Below are positions 1-11,445 of a stretch of 64,000 nucleotides of DNA, one piece after another (the stretch's first letter is position 1; the number at the start of each line of letters is the position of its first letter). A program made the position numbers and the translations under genes. The notes under the pieces are model-generated. The model was not told the origin of the DNA, ran no database searches, and was given only the letters and a program-made list of their open reading frames with translations. This DNA comes from Notospermus geniculatus (Eukaryota > Nemertea > Pilidiophora > Heteronemertea > Lineidae), in NCBI GenBank assembly GCA_002633025.1, contig NMRB01000032.1:852421-916420 (forward strand). Direction: 5' to 3'.

Positions 1-224
1 TGATCCGCAGGTTGAACCTATTCAACTTCTAGGTCATCCCGACGGGCGTAATCCATTCGCAGGCGACCTGAACACGGTTACGATTCCCTGCGCGAGTGAT
101 GCTGCTTGTTCCACGATGATCGTACACATTTTCGTTTTTGTGACCTGGCCATGCTTGCGACTCTTGATACCGACTGTTCCGTCGTAGCGCAGGCAATCGC
201 AGTGTGACCTGACATCCGCATTAA

Positions 225-441
225 GCATGGCGCACACGAGCGATTTTTTGAGCGATTTTCTAGGCGACTAGCAAATTTTTAGTTTTTTTAGTTTTTTTTA
301 CTCGTTTGCGACAAATGCTTCACTGGGAGATCAGTGGTGTCGCGGATGACATAACTGATCGACCTCAAAGGTAATTATCGCATGCGACCTAGTAGTCGCA
401 TCGGTAGTCGCCCCCATTTTAGTCGCTCGTGTGCGCCATGC
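225..441. mobile_element. MITE-like element, 18-bp perfect terminal inverted repeats
   Basis: The ends 225-242 and 424-441 are perfect inverted copies of gcatggcgcacacgagcg. The interior is T-rich and non-coding, with scattered gtcgc/gcgac words. No transposase is present, so this would be non-autonomous. A target-site duplication is not clear. It could also be a simple foldback. Confidence 0.6.
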
Positions 442-532
442 TTTCGGGGTGTCTGTTAAAATCGACTGACCTGGCTGAATTACGAATCGACAGCGTTGGG
501 TCAGTCGACTTTGAAAACACCCCTAACGCATT

Positions 533-631
533 GGGCCGTATTTTAGAACGTTCCTTCATTAAGGTCCACCTTAAATCTGTTGTTCTCGATGGTTTTACAA
601 TAGACTCAAGGAACGTTCTAAAATACGACCC
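533..631. mobile_element. Short foldback MITE, family A (copy 1)
   Basis: A 24-bp terminal inverted repeat (533-556 and 608-631) has one mismatch and starts gggccgtattttagaacg. The core includes aaggtccaccttaaatct and a ttctcgatggttttacaa segment. A second copy with the same core lies at 54959-55077. Both flanks carry att, a possible 3-bp target duplication. Confidence 0.65.
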
Positions 632-1173
632 ATTGAATTTTACCACAAATGTGCGCTAGGCTTTACCCTCTTATGAGCTCAGGATACAGCCCTCACCACA
701 GACGGAAGTGAACCGCCTCATCAGTATGTCCAAAATGATCACCCATTTGTCATATTAAAACAGAAAAACCAGCGACTTCTTGGGCAGTAGTTCAATAAAC
801 TCGGGTGTCCTGCCGATAAGGCTGGTGCTTATGATAAGTTCTCTCGTTAGTATTCTTCATATGAAGCCATTGTTTCCAGACATGACTAGCAAATTCTTAC
901 CAATAATGGGGGAAAAAAAAGAAAATACTTGTTTGTCTGCCGTACTTTAGCAGATAATGGTTATGGTACGTGTAGACAATCAACGGACTCCTCAACCGGT
1001 CGGACGATTGCCTAAAAACTATTCTACTGAGAGGCGGCATGCAAAATGAAAGGACAACTTATTATATCCTTATCTGTAAAAGCAACCTGTATTATATGTA
1101 TCTCATTTCTTCCGGCGGGGCCATCGCGATCGCAGGACGCGTCATTACGTTCTCCATTCCCCTTGGTCGACAG

Positions 1174-1416
1174 GGGGCCGATTTAATAGACGTTTGCTAT
1201 AAAGCTAACCATTGGTTCCACCAAAAATAGATAGGCGTGCGAAAAATGTACAGCTAAATTTTTCACCAAAAGGCCCCGTTTTCTAAGCTCTGTATAGCGC
1301 TTACTATCCATCCAAACAGGGCTTTTTGGTGAAAATTTAGTTGTACACTTTTCGCATGCCTATCTATTTTTGGTGGAACCAATGGTTTACTTAGCAAACG
1401 TCTATTAAATCGGCCC
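1174..1416. mobile_element. Long foldback element, arms about 105 bp
   Basis: Sequence from gggccgatttaatagacg inward is repeated in inverted orientation up to 1416. The arms are about 105 bp with a few mismatches and a short loop. The element would form one long hairpin. No coding capacity is seen. It is probably a MITE. Confidence 0.6.
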
Positions 1417-3017
1417 AGGGTCGTTCAATCCCAGGGATCTATATCAACGGGGGCAAGGGTGGGTGAGCCCTGCTGCAATTAAGATCCATTCAATGACATT
1501 CTTCGATGTAATGTACGCCCACGTTTTGCTGCAATCGACATGATTTAAAAGTTTGCTTATAATAGTCAGCGCTCCTCCCAGCCTTGGAAATGGAATTCTG
1601 AGGTAAGAGTTTAGTAGTTTTCATATTGCTCTCTCCAATTATCGCAACATGTTGAAAGCTTTATTCATATGTATTATATTCGGAGGATATCCTGCCTCTC
1701 CATTAAGCCAGTTTCGCCAGACAGGCGTTTTTACTTAGCAGTAATGCGCTTGAAATCCCAGTGGGCCAATCCGGTAAGCCATGCACATATCAAATTACAG
1801 CAAGAGAATAAGAGAAAAAGGTAAGCCGCTAACTGCAGTCATTCAATGAATAGTACCACCGAGAAATTTTATTACCGTCTCCGCTCTATAAAAAGAACGT
1901 GGTACAACTTCAAACTTTGCTAAAACCCATATTATATTCACCAAATGTTCTAAAACTAATATCATCTTCACCAAAGGCTGTAAAACGAATACGTCTGCGC
2001 AGGAAGACTGGATGTTGAGACTGAGGATAGGTTGAAAGCGTCCGCCGTTCCCCGATGGGCGGAATTTCTTGATTAACTTCATTTGAGCCAAATTTTATGG
2101 CGAACAGGGTGTTCGCTGCTTCAGGGCAGTTGATGCCTTGGCATTTCTGGCATTCAACGTGTATATTATTGCCACCAGGCTTTTTGTAACTAAAATGCAA
2201 TTAGAGATAAGCTATGGGGTGGTGCCAACACAGCGCTCTGCTGTGCCCACTGCTTCCGCTTTCTTCATGCACTCGTACATGAATAACGGCCAATTCATAC
2301 TTTCTCGTCAAGCAGGCATGGTAGCTTTGTTATTTCTCGCCATGCTGGTTCCAAACAAAGCATTTTCCGTTCTTCCGCTCACAGGTCGGCGAGGAAGTAT
2401 GAATTGGACCGAAAAATCTCCCTGTTAAAAAAAGTCCCTGAGTAGCGGATCTCTGAGCGCCAATTGCATACTAAATCAAGGTGTAAGAACCAACTGATAA
2501 ATCAAGTGCGGCGTAATTCACGTCAGTTCTTAATAACAAAAAATAATACAGAATTGTGCGCGTCCAACTTAATCCTCTTCTTTATTTCTCAAACCAAATC
2601 CATAGATCAATGGGTAAGTACCATTTACCCTCAATCTGCTGCGAACATTCGCTCTAAAATTAGAATTTAATCTTGAATTATGTGGAATAAATTGGCATTT
2701 GACGAACAATGGCGTTTGAATTCAAGTTTAACACAATACTTGTGGATTGAGATTTCCAAGAAAATACATAATGCATGATGTGGTCTGAACTCTTCCTTTC
2801 TTTCTTGTTTTGACATTTACATGTATGTTCGTCCTTTTGAAATATACCCTGAAGACAAGCCATTGTAGACTCAATTTTACTTCAAGACATAGCTGTATAA
2901 GTAGACCTGAGCTTTTCTAAAGCATCCCCCAACTAGACCAATCCATTATAAAGTCATTGGAAAAGCCTTCCTTTTGGCCTCTTTTGCATTTGTGAAAATC
3001 TTTGTATGTATGCCCTA
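1417..3017. other. Intergenic, no supported gene
   Basis: There are only short open frames (under 100 codons) without recognisable domains. About 1918-1990 holds a degenerate threefold repeat around ctaaaac...ttcaccaaa. Nothing else stands out. Confidence 0.5.
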
Positions 3018-3500
3018 AGTTCGGGATATAAGCTTTTTTCATCATTACATGCCATTGGCATTCCAATCATTAGAGTTCGGGATCTTTAGCCTAATCATTA
3101 CATGCCATTGATATTCCAATCATTATAGAGTTCCGGATCTTTGGCCTAATCATAACATGCCATTGATATTCCAATCATTAGAGTTCGGGATCTTTAGCCT
3201 AATCATAACATGCCATTGATATTCCAATCATTAGGCTTTTGGGATCGTAAGCCTTATCATTACATGCCATTGATATTCCAATCATTAGAGTTCGGGATCT
3301 TTAGCCTAATCATAACATGCCATTGATATTCCAATCATTAGGCTTTTGGGATCGTAAGCCTAATCATTACATGCCATTGATATTCCAATCATTAGAGTTC
3401 CGGATCTTTTGCCTAATCATAACATGCCATTGATATTCGAATCATTAGAGTTTGGGACCATTGACATTCCAATCATTAGAGTTCGGGATCTTTAACCTAA
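3018..3500. repeat. Minisatellite, about 57-bp unit, 8-9 copies
   Basis: The unit reads catgccattgatattccaat followed by cattagagttcgggatcttt and a short linker. Two variant units (agagttcgggatcttta and ggcttttgggatcgtaa) alternate in the middle, which suggests a higher-order repeat of about 110 bp. The last units are shortened. Confidence 0.85.
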
Positions 3501-5102
3501 ACTAAATCGTTTTATCATGTACGAAATGAACTGTCATGCAGATTTCGAACAGTTCAAAACCTCTCATGTCAAGTGCCTCTTGATGAATTTAGGAAATGAA
3601 CGAGTTGAAAGCTTGGTGTAGATCTATTGAGAGACAATGGTTAGCACTTACCGGTAACACGAACCCCAGCACACACCCCAGTTCTGAACAGTAATTTTTT
3701 ACCCCATCACCACCTTCAACTCTCTCTCGGGTTCCAAACATTTTAGTGTTTATTGGAACCGAAAGTTCGCATTTCCCAGTGTGGGCTTTTAGTTGCAGGG
3801 GTACATGTATTCGGAAAGAAAAGACCGCAACTCAGTGACGTTTTCACTTTGATGTGATAGGTGAAAAAATTGTATTACATTAGAAATAAGGCTAAAGTAA
3901 GAATCCTGACTGGGAGGCTTCCCTTACATCAGGGCTCCTTAGAGAGGTTTTTCTCCATTATTATTCTCTACAGAATTGGAAGTGTCGGGAAAATGATTTG
4001 AATTCGCCAAGGTCAAGTGGACTTTTTCGATTTTACCAGAGTTTGTTTCTTCTGCAATGTGGACATTGCATTGGGCAAGCAATCCCTGTAATGTTTGTAA
4101 AGCGAAAATATTAGTGAGGTTAAGAAAATCTACGATAAACGTAAAGGATAAGTCGTATCGTTTACGTAATCGTTTATTTTCCTAACCTCTGCACTATGTG
4201 TCGCTCTGTCTATTCAAGAAAGTTCATATTGATCGTACATGTACATCAAATAAAATGTATCTTCACATTTTCCTAAATCGTGACATACAGGGAGACGGGA
4301 AACCGACTGTCAGTGTATTGGCCTGTTTCGATCACGCAGGTTTCCGCATTGAGAGGGTTTTCTATTACATTTGGTATCCAACCTACCAATTTGAAGTGTA
4401 ATGATTGGAATTCGCCAAGGTCAAGTGGACATTTTCGATACCAAATGGTTCATGAATTCAAACGGTATAAATTAATAAGAGGAGTTGTTTTTTTTCTGCA
4501 CGTGTCGACGTACACTGTTAGTATACATGTACACGTACTCTGAACTGTTACCAGCATGCATGACGTTAGCTTCCCAAATGGAGCAGACGACAGTTAGTAT
4601 CAATGCGTTGTGAATGTTTACATTTCATGAAAAGACTAGTAGATGAGTACAAAATCCTTCAGTTTGAATAAATGACATCATGTTTAATGAATAGAAAACG
4701 AAAACAATGAGTACAGCAGACTACCGACGCCCGATTCCGCCTGCTAGAAAATGTCAAACACAAACTCATTTTTTGCAGGATGGGTTTCAGGATAGTCCAA
4801 TGACTGCAGGAAGAGCAGTCACTAAAACTCTAGCACTCACGAAAATTTCAGCGATTCCCCTGTAAAAATTAGGTGGTGCATGTTCCTTCCTGGGGCAGTT
4901 TTTCTTGTGGACATTCTTTCCTTTCACAGTCGTCATCAAAGATAATAGGGATCGCAAAGCGAAACACCAACATGAAAGTCTGTGGGGCCTTTGTTCCGTG
5001 CTCTCTTCGTGGCATCAAACAATGGGCTTGGCATTCGCGTGGGCGGTGGCTTTTGTGAAAACTCTCTAATCCAGGGGCCTGTTGCTGCCAAATCTCTGCG
5101 AC
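3501..5102. other. Intergenic, no supported gene
   Basis: No convincing exon is seen. A direct repeat of about 30 bp (gaattcgccaaggtcaagtg, then ga then ttttcgat) occurs at about 4000 and again at about 4410. Short open frames here have no recognisable domain. Confidence 0.5.
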
Positions 5103-5105
5103 TGA

Positions 5106-5358
5106 AGGCCCGTCTACACGATCATACATTTGTAAAAACATCATCATACATTTGTATGATGATGTGTGATGATGTCCAAGCTTGTTTTGGATTTCCGTCT
5201 GCACAATGCAGCTACTAAGTTTGAACATCATCATACACTACGTGTTGGATGCTATTCAAGTTTGTTGAGAAAACGGTCCACACTGATCATACATTTGTCC
5301 ATGAACAAATGTATGAACAAAATGTTTTGAACAAATGTATGATCGTGTAGACGGGCCT
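5106..5358. mobile_element. Harbinger-like MITE, family B (copy 1)
   Basis: The terminal inverted repeats begin aggcccgtctacacgatc and extend about 28 bp through catacatttgt. The interior is full of catcatcatacatttgtatg palindromes. Flanks are tga and tta, compatible with a decayed 3-bp TWA target duplication. A better-preserved copy is at 59214-59552. Non-autonomous. Confidence 0.75.
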
Positions 5359-5361
5359 TTA

Positions 5362-8300
5362 GTTTCGTGTCCGCGACACGGCTCGCAGACATCATTTCCA
5401 ATCTCGCAGACATAAAGGGGTGCTGCCAGTTTAACCTCTCATCGCCTCCAAGCACCGTACCGATCGATGTTTTCATGTTCATAATTGTTTGATATGACGA
5501 GGAGATGGGGAAACGCTATGAAATGCAATTCAAAGTAAAATATTTAGTGGACGTTTGAACGGGAACTTTATTCAGTCCCATTCACAAATCAGCGAGAGAT
5601 GACTAAAAAATACGACATCCTCTTCAGCCATCAACGAATAAATAATGGTGAACTACACAAGTGTTCTACATCAACCTTAAATCCTCTTTTCATCAGATAC
5701 ATGTAGTTTCTGAAGTTGGCTCTGTAGCGATGATGAAATGTTGCATGTTTTCGCGTGGTAGAAATGTGGCTCAGTGTGGGAGAAAAAATGTAACGAAATG
5801 TAAGGAAATATCAAGAAAACTTCCGCCTGATTCCCTCCTTAAAGTGCCACTGTATGCATGAGGTACGCCGACGCTTCAGTATCCCTCCCCTGGCGGTGGA
5901 ATCTGAAACCAACGTCATAAGACTGGTGTGCTGTCCAGCCCATACATAGCCAGTGGTAAAAGCTAGGGTAGACTGATACTATGTCGAAACTGTAGCTGAC
6001 AAAATGGCTGCCATCCTTTTCATCACTTGAGAAGTTCAAGGCGCTGTCATAGCGTGACTAACCCTTCATCAACATAAGGTACCATGCTTCAAGTCATTCT
6101 TATGTGTGGCGACAGTCTCAATGCCGAATTGGTAACTAAGATCGTTCAGATAGATAGATTTGAACAGTCTTGTCGAGCATGCATTAATTGACACCAGATC
6201 ATGATTAACCTCACCACAAACAATTCGCGCTGTGGTATACGGTTGTATACCATGTTGATCACGATGTTGCCTAAAGGTCAAAGGTTATGTCGGCCGCCGC
6301 GACGGCGTCGGGCTTGGTCTGTCACCTCCTTTTTACGCATGCGTGTGGCCATCGCAAGCTATTGTATTGGAATCGCATTGCATATTGTGCGATACACGGG
6401 ATAATATACAGAAGAAAAGTCTGTTACGACATCAAAGACTTCATTCTGTATTTGACGTACAGAAATTCTTCTCTCACGTATAACTGTTCCCCCAACAAAG
6501 GATGCAGGGGCAATCTGAGCCGTTGCATCTGGCCGAGTTCTCTGCAACAAGGGTCTTGACAATCACTGATACATTCCCTCAAGTGACATTTTCACAATCC
6601 GATCGGTCGGAGGATACAACATCTTTCTGCCGACTGGGGAATTCAAGTGACCCCAGGCAATACTAGATGTCCGCCTCGGGACAAATATCTGACTTTATGC
6701 ATAAAACGGGAGATGAGGTTTTTGGACGCACGTCATAATACTTGAATTCAACCATTGCTGTTGGAACAATAGAGTGCTTACAAAATGAACAATAGTTAAG
6801 CCACTCCGAAAAGTTACGAGAGCTTCGTAGATAATGTACCTTTGTGTGGCAAAAGCTATTATGGACAGGTACGTCGATATTTCCTTCATATATGGCAAAA
6901 CCAGGACACTTGGTGAACGGGATCGATGATGCCCACATGTTACTAATGTGGAAAACATACATCGTACATTTTGTAATTACCCGAGAAATGGTCAATACCA
7001 GACTCATTCACAACGGTGTTGGAGGAGAAATTTGATCCCAAATGACTATGGTTTTGTCTGTAATTAGGGCCTACCACAACCAGAGAAGTGGTTAATAACA
7101 GACTCCTTCGAAAAGTACTGAAGGAGAAAGTGTTTTTCTTTCCCAGCGTACCCCATGGGCCGTGATTTCTAGAGGGCCCATTCCCCCGGCCCATTTTTCC
7201 ATCCCCCAGGCTTTTACGTGACGGTGCCCAGTGAACGGAGATGAATGTTAATGAAAATAAATGGCATTCCTTCAAATTGTTGTTTACATTGCAACAGGAA
7301 TATTATTTCCACCACTTTTTACATTCACAAGAATCGCGAGAGATAAACATTAATGTCAAGAACCGTCATTTTTCTTCATCAAACTTTGCTACTTAATTTC
7401 AATACCATTGTTACGCTTGAGACGGTAATTCACATCCGTCACGTCCGCCGTCTCTGTAATGATTTTCAAGATTAATAGTCAGGCATTCAGAGATAAAAAA
7501 CCATGGAATCCACCCGGTGTTGTTGACTTGCCAACGGCAATCGTGGCCTGTGATATCGTAGATTGAGGTAGAGTGCCTCCATGATTAATGACTAATTAAA
7601 GGAACTCCTTAGAATTGTCCAAGGTGCTGAAGGCGAACAAGAATTTATGGGCAATTGGAGCTCCGAGGAGGGCGTGAGACCCTTTCTTCCGTGAATCCTA
7701 ACATCCGCGAATTAAGTTTGTTTAAAGAAATAAGAAGAAGGGCCGATGGTCATAGTTCTCACTTTTTTCTCCTTGGTGGGTCTCACTTACCACTATCAAA
7801 AGCCAGAACATACTTCGTAGCTTTGGATGACGCGATCGATTTCCAAACATTATCGCGATTTTACCGTTATGAATAATCGACCAGTGTCCGATCGATAACC
7901 TAGCCGTTAGATTGGTTGAAACGAATTCGATTTGATGTTGATTTATTGAAATAAGGATCACGGAAGAGATGGGGTTAATCAGTGGCGCGAGTCAGTACAG
8001 CGGTCTAAGCCTCGTTTTGGTGGGCGGTGTGGTTTTCACTGGCACAGGGATAATTCACAGGCGAGATGCTTTGCCAAATCTTCGAACTTTCTAAACCCTC
8101 TGAAAACCACACCGCTCACCGCAAAACGCGGCGGAAACAGTGGAGTGGAAACGGGCTTTACGCGGCGTAAATCGCCCAGTGAACGGTCGTGTAGGCCGCG
8201 GAAACCGCTGTAGTGGAAACGGGGGCGTTTACGCCGCGGAACCGCTGTAAAGGCCTGAACCCAATGTCGCGTTTTTCCGCCGCGGTTTCATCACTGCCCG

Positions 8301-8362
8301 ACAAATCCTTTGTTATTTTCTCGGTCCGCTGCCTTTACTCGGCGGAAACTACTAACGGGCCA
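5362..8362. other. Intergenic, no supported gene
   Basis: No convincing coding sequence is seen. About 6987-7040 and 7089-7137 are diverged direct repeats. About 8010-8310 is GC-rich, with repeated gtggaaacggg and gccgcgga words resembling the truncated element at the right end of the window (63886 onward). Confidence 0.5.
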
Positions 8363-8494
8363 CACTCTAAAAACTAAAGAGTTAAAGGAACTCCTAAAGA
8401 GCCTGTGCAGTGAGTGCTCTTACTCACTGTATGGGCTGTTTCAGTGTTCCAGGAGCTCTCTAGGACTTCCTTTAACTCTTTAGTTTTTAGAGTG
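8363..8494. mobile_element. MITE with 28-bp perfect terminal inverted repeats
   Basis: The left end cactctaaaaactaaagagt, continuing taaaggaa, is matched exactly in inverted orientation at the right end. The similarity continues imperfectly inward for about 12 bp. The loop is about 50 bp. No coding capacity; probably a recent non-autonomous DNA transposon. Confidence 0.75.
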
Positions 8495-8582
8495 CATTAT
8501 GCGGCGGAAAGCGCCGTAGTAGACACTCGTCATTGGTGTCAACCATCTTTTCGATCGACAATGGTATTGCAAGTTTGCCAAT

Positions 8583-8668
8583 CAACAGCCGTTGATTTTG
8601 ATTTTAAAATTCAACTGCCGTTGATTTTGATTTTAAATTCAACTGCCGTTGATTTTGATTTTAAAATT
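8583..8668. repeat. Short tandem repeat, about 31-bp unit, 2.8 copies
   Basis: The unit contains gccgttgattttgatttta followed by aattcaact, almost unchanged between copies. Confidence 0.85.
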
Positions 8669-11054
8669 AATAATAGGCCTACTCAATAGACAAGTTTGAA
8701 AAACACATCGTAAAAATACCGAAAAAGGACACTCGCCTCCTCAATGCTGGTATCGGATGAGGTCTGAAAAAGAAAAATAGACAACTTACCTTGCTTTCCT
8801 ATTTTGTCATCCAAAATATGACGAATTTTTCTATCCAAGATAAGCTTTTACATAATGCTACATGTAGATGAGTTTAAGTGTGTATCCACAAAAACCCGAC
8901 CTCTTGTGAACTGTTGGCTTACACTGAAGTTCAAAGCGATCGAAAAGAAGTCCTTAAAATCTCCGCAATCTGCCGAGAATCCTCCCTGTGAATGGACGAA
9001 ATCGGGTCACAGTTTCATCAAAATCGTTTTGGTGCACCTAAGTTATCTGGAGAGTAAAGAAGGTGTTAGTCTGGCCAACAACTCACTTAACAGAACCATC
9101 TGCCCGCGACAACGGAACTGAAATCAATATGAGCAAAACGTGCTTCCGCAAATTAAGTTATCAGTGGAATTTTCAGTGGGATTTAAATCTCAAATCGAAG
9201 AACATGATGGTGAATATACCTAACAACCTTCGCAGAAAAAGTTTTTGGGAGGTCGAGAATGTTCATTCGTAACCTTCACATGTAGCTCCGGTCGGCGATC
9301 CCGAGTTTTCGCGGAGGAAACTCCGATAAAAGTGAAGCTGTAACCACAATATCCGATTCGCCCACAAAACTATCTGTTGAATCCTGGACCGTGATTTTGC
9401 CTCGTACGAGCGCGCGAAACTACCAACACATGCCTTCAGTTATTCGATAATTTTCAGCGTTTCGTGCCATGTATATTAGATTTCTGCTAACTGATGATCT
9501 CACTAGCCTACCAATAGTTTCGCTCCCTCCTGCTCTATCCAGAATAGGCGACCAAGGCTTTGGGGAACTCCGGGTGTGTCTAAGATAGCGTCTCTTCGTA
9601 TGTGCTCAAACAAAGGATCGCTGGTGAACGCATCCTACAAAATTCAAATGCCGGAAGGGTCTGACGTATATTTTTACTTTTGTTACATGTAAGTATCGGA
9701 AAGGATCACGTGCTCGTTGCTTCTCAAGACCTTGGTACCCGGACTATCTTCGCAGGGAACATCATTCCTGCCACACCATCTCTTAATGGTGCGAATCAAA
9801 CTTAGTGATTAAACATCTTACCCCTCGTATATTCGTACGCACAACTCCCATGAGAAAAATCCAGAGAAAAGAACGACAAGAGCTGAAGGAACGTTCGATT
9901 TACAATAAATCTATCCTTCAGCGATACATAGGAACAGCATCGCGATATTTTTTCCAAAGTAATCCGATAAAAAATAATCGTCTGGCAATCCTATTTCACT
10001 AATTAAAAGATCCAAAAAACTACAAGCCGATTCGGTCTTATGTACAGTATATGTTCTTTTTTACTTTAGAATATTGTCTCCTCCGGGAAATAAGCCGTTG
10101 AATCCCGACGACTTCAGTGTGATGATTTGGAGGGGAGAACAGAAAAATGCACTGGAAACCTTTAAAACCAAGCCCGGGTTTTCACATTAGTCACGGACTC
10201 GCCTCCCATAAAAGTCCACAATGTGGCACGAAATTCGCGGTCAATCTCTTGACGAAACGACCGAGAAACCTAGTCACTGCTAAGCGCCACACTGTGATGA
10301 ATCGGTGAACCATATTGAAGATCATCCGATTTATTGTTTGATTTTTCCGCGCTGTCCGGTGCAGCGTTTTTGAATGTTCCTCATCATTGAGTGTTCCCCT
10401 ATTATTGTCTGGGTGGCGGAATAATTTGCGACTTGACTACAAGGGACACACAGAAAAGCATGTCGATCTATCTGCCAGCGCTTCCAAAACAATAAGGGGA
10501 AACACGGACATACAGAAACACTGGCAGATATTACACCTGTGCTAGTTTCGAAGTGGGCTTTGGAATACAGGTCGGTCACGGTAACCACTCGATCATAGAG
10601 GAGATTCCCCCTGGCTGACGGGCTATGGTGTGTAGTCATTGGGGGTACAGTATGCTTACTAGATATCCCCTTTCGGACAGATTATTCGCTTTCGAGTCAC
10701 ATAGCGCCACATAGCATCTCAGTATCGAACTAATTCCAGCTCTCCTGAGGAAGTCGACCAAACGTAGCTCTCAACACCACAGAACGGGCAGTTTGAATTG
10801 CAAGTCTGCTATCCATGGCCGAAGGCTATACGAAATCCGGGCTAGGTCGTACAGTCCTTCGTTCTGAAAGTTGAAGTATCATGGAATAAAATAACCCTGT
10901 GTTGGTGGATAGATTGAATTTTATTTTCGACTGGTGCGTGTACTTTACATGGTGCATGATTATGTGCATAATAACAGCAAGGTCATAATGAAGATTTTCA
11001 ATGGTATCTCTTAGGCCTACAGCTGCCTTCCCCACCTGCATGGTCAGTGTCTTA
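8669..11054. other. Intergenic; 3' end may hold the UTR of the 11.4-kb gene
   Basis: No supported coding exon. The segment at about 10860-11010 resembles the 3' flanks at 15421-15520 and 17515-17600, including a minus-strand aataaa (plus-strand tttatt near 10919). It may therefore contain the 3' UTR end of the membrane-protein gene starting at 13758. Confidence 0.45.
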
Positions 11055-11196
11055 AGCAAGGTTCATTGGCGCACGGATCCGATCCGTTTCCAATCCGTTT
11101 GCCCCGAGTTTTCCGGATACGACAACGCTGAAGTCCATTTGATAGATTTTTTACGGACCTGAACCGGACCAATTCCGTGTGCCAATGAACCTTGCT
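11055..11196. mobile_element. MITE with TTA target-site duplication
   Basis: The terminal inverted repeats agcaaggttcattggc / gccaatgaaccttgct extend imperfectly to about 24 bp. The element is flanked by tta at 11052-11054 and 11197-11199. A 3-bp TWA duplication is characteristic of PIF/Harbinger elements. Non-autonomous. It sits just downstream of the minus-strand gene. Confidence 0.75.
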
Positions 11197-11445
11197 TTAC
11201 AAGACAAATTTTCTGGTATGACTCGCGCGACCAACTGCGTAGGCTACATTGTTGCCGACAACATTCTTTAATCTCCGTCTTTGATAATACATGTACTTCT
11301 GGTTGGAACCTCCTCTTAACTGGTAATTAAAGGATTTAGCCATCTGTCATCGAAGTTATATAGGTCGGTGTCTTTCGTTATCATCCCTGGAACACCTCAA
11401 CCAAACATGAACGGTAGCACATGTAAAACGCAGCCTCGACAGTGA

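Noticed and set aside
1-25. Opening bases tgatccgcaggttgaaccta resemble the antisense 3' end of 18S rRNA.
   Set aside because: The match breaks after a few bases (missing ttc, inverted gaac) and the following sequence is not rRNA.
4869-5234. 121-codon minus-strand open frame.
   Set aside because: Mostly translation of the repetitive MITE at 5106-5358.
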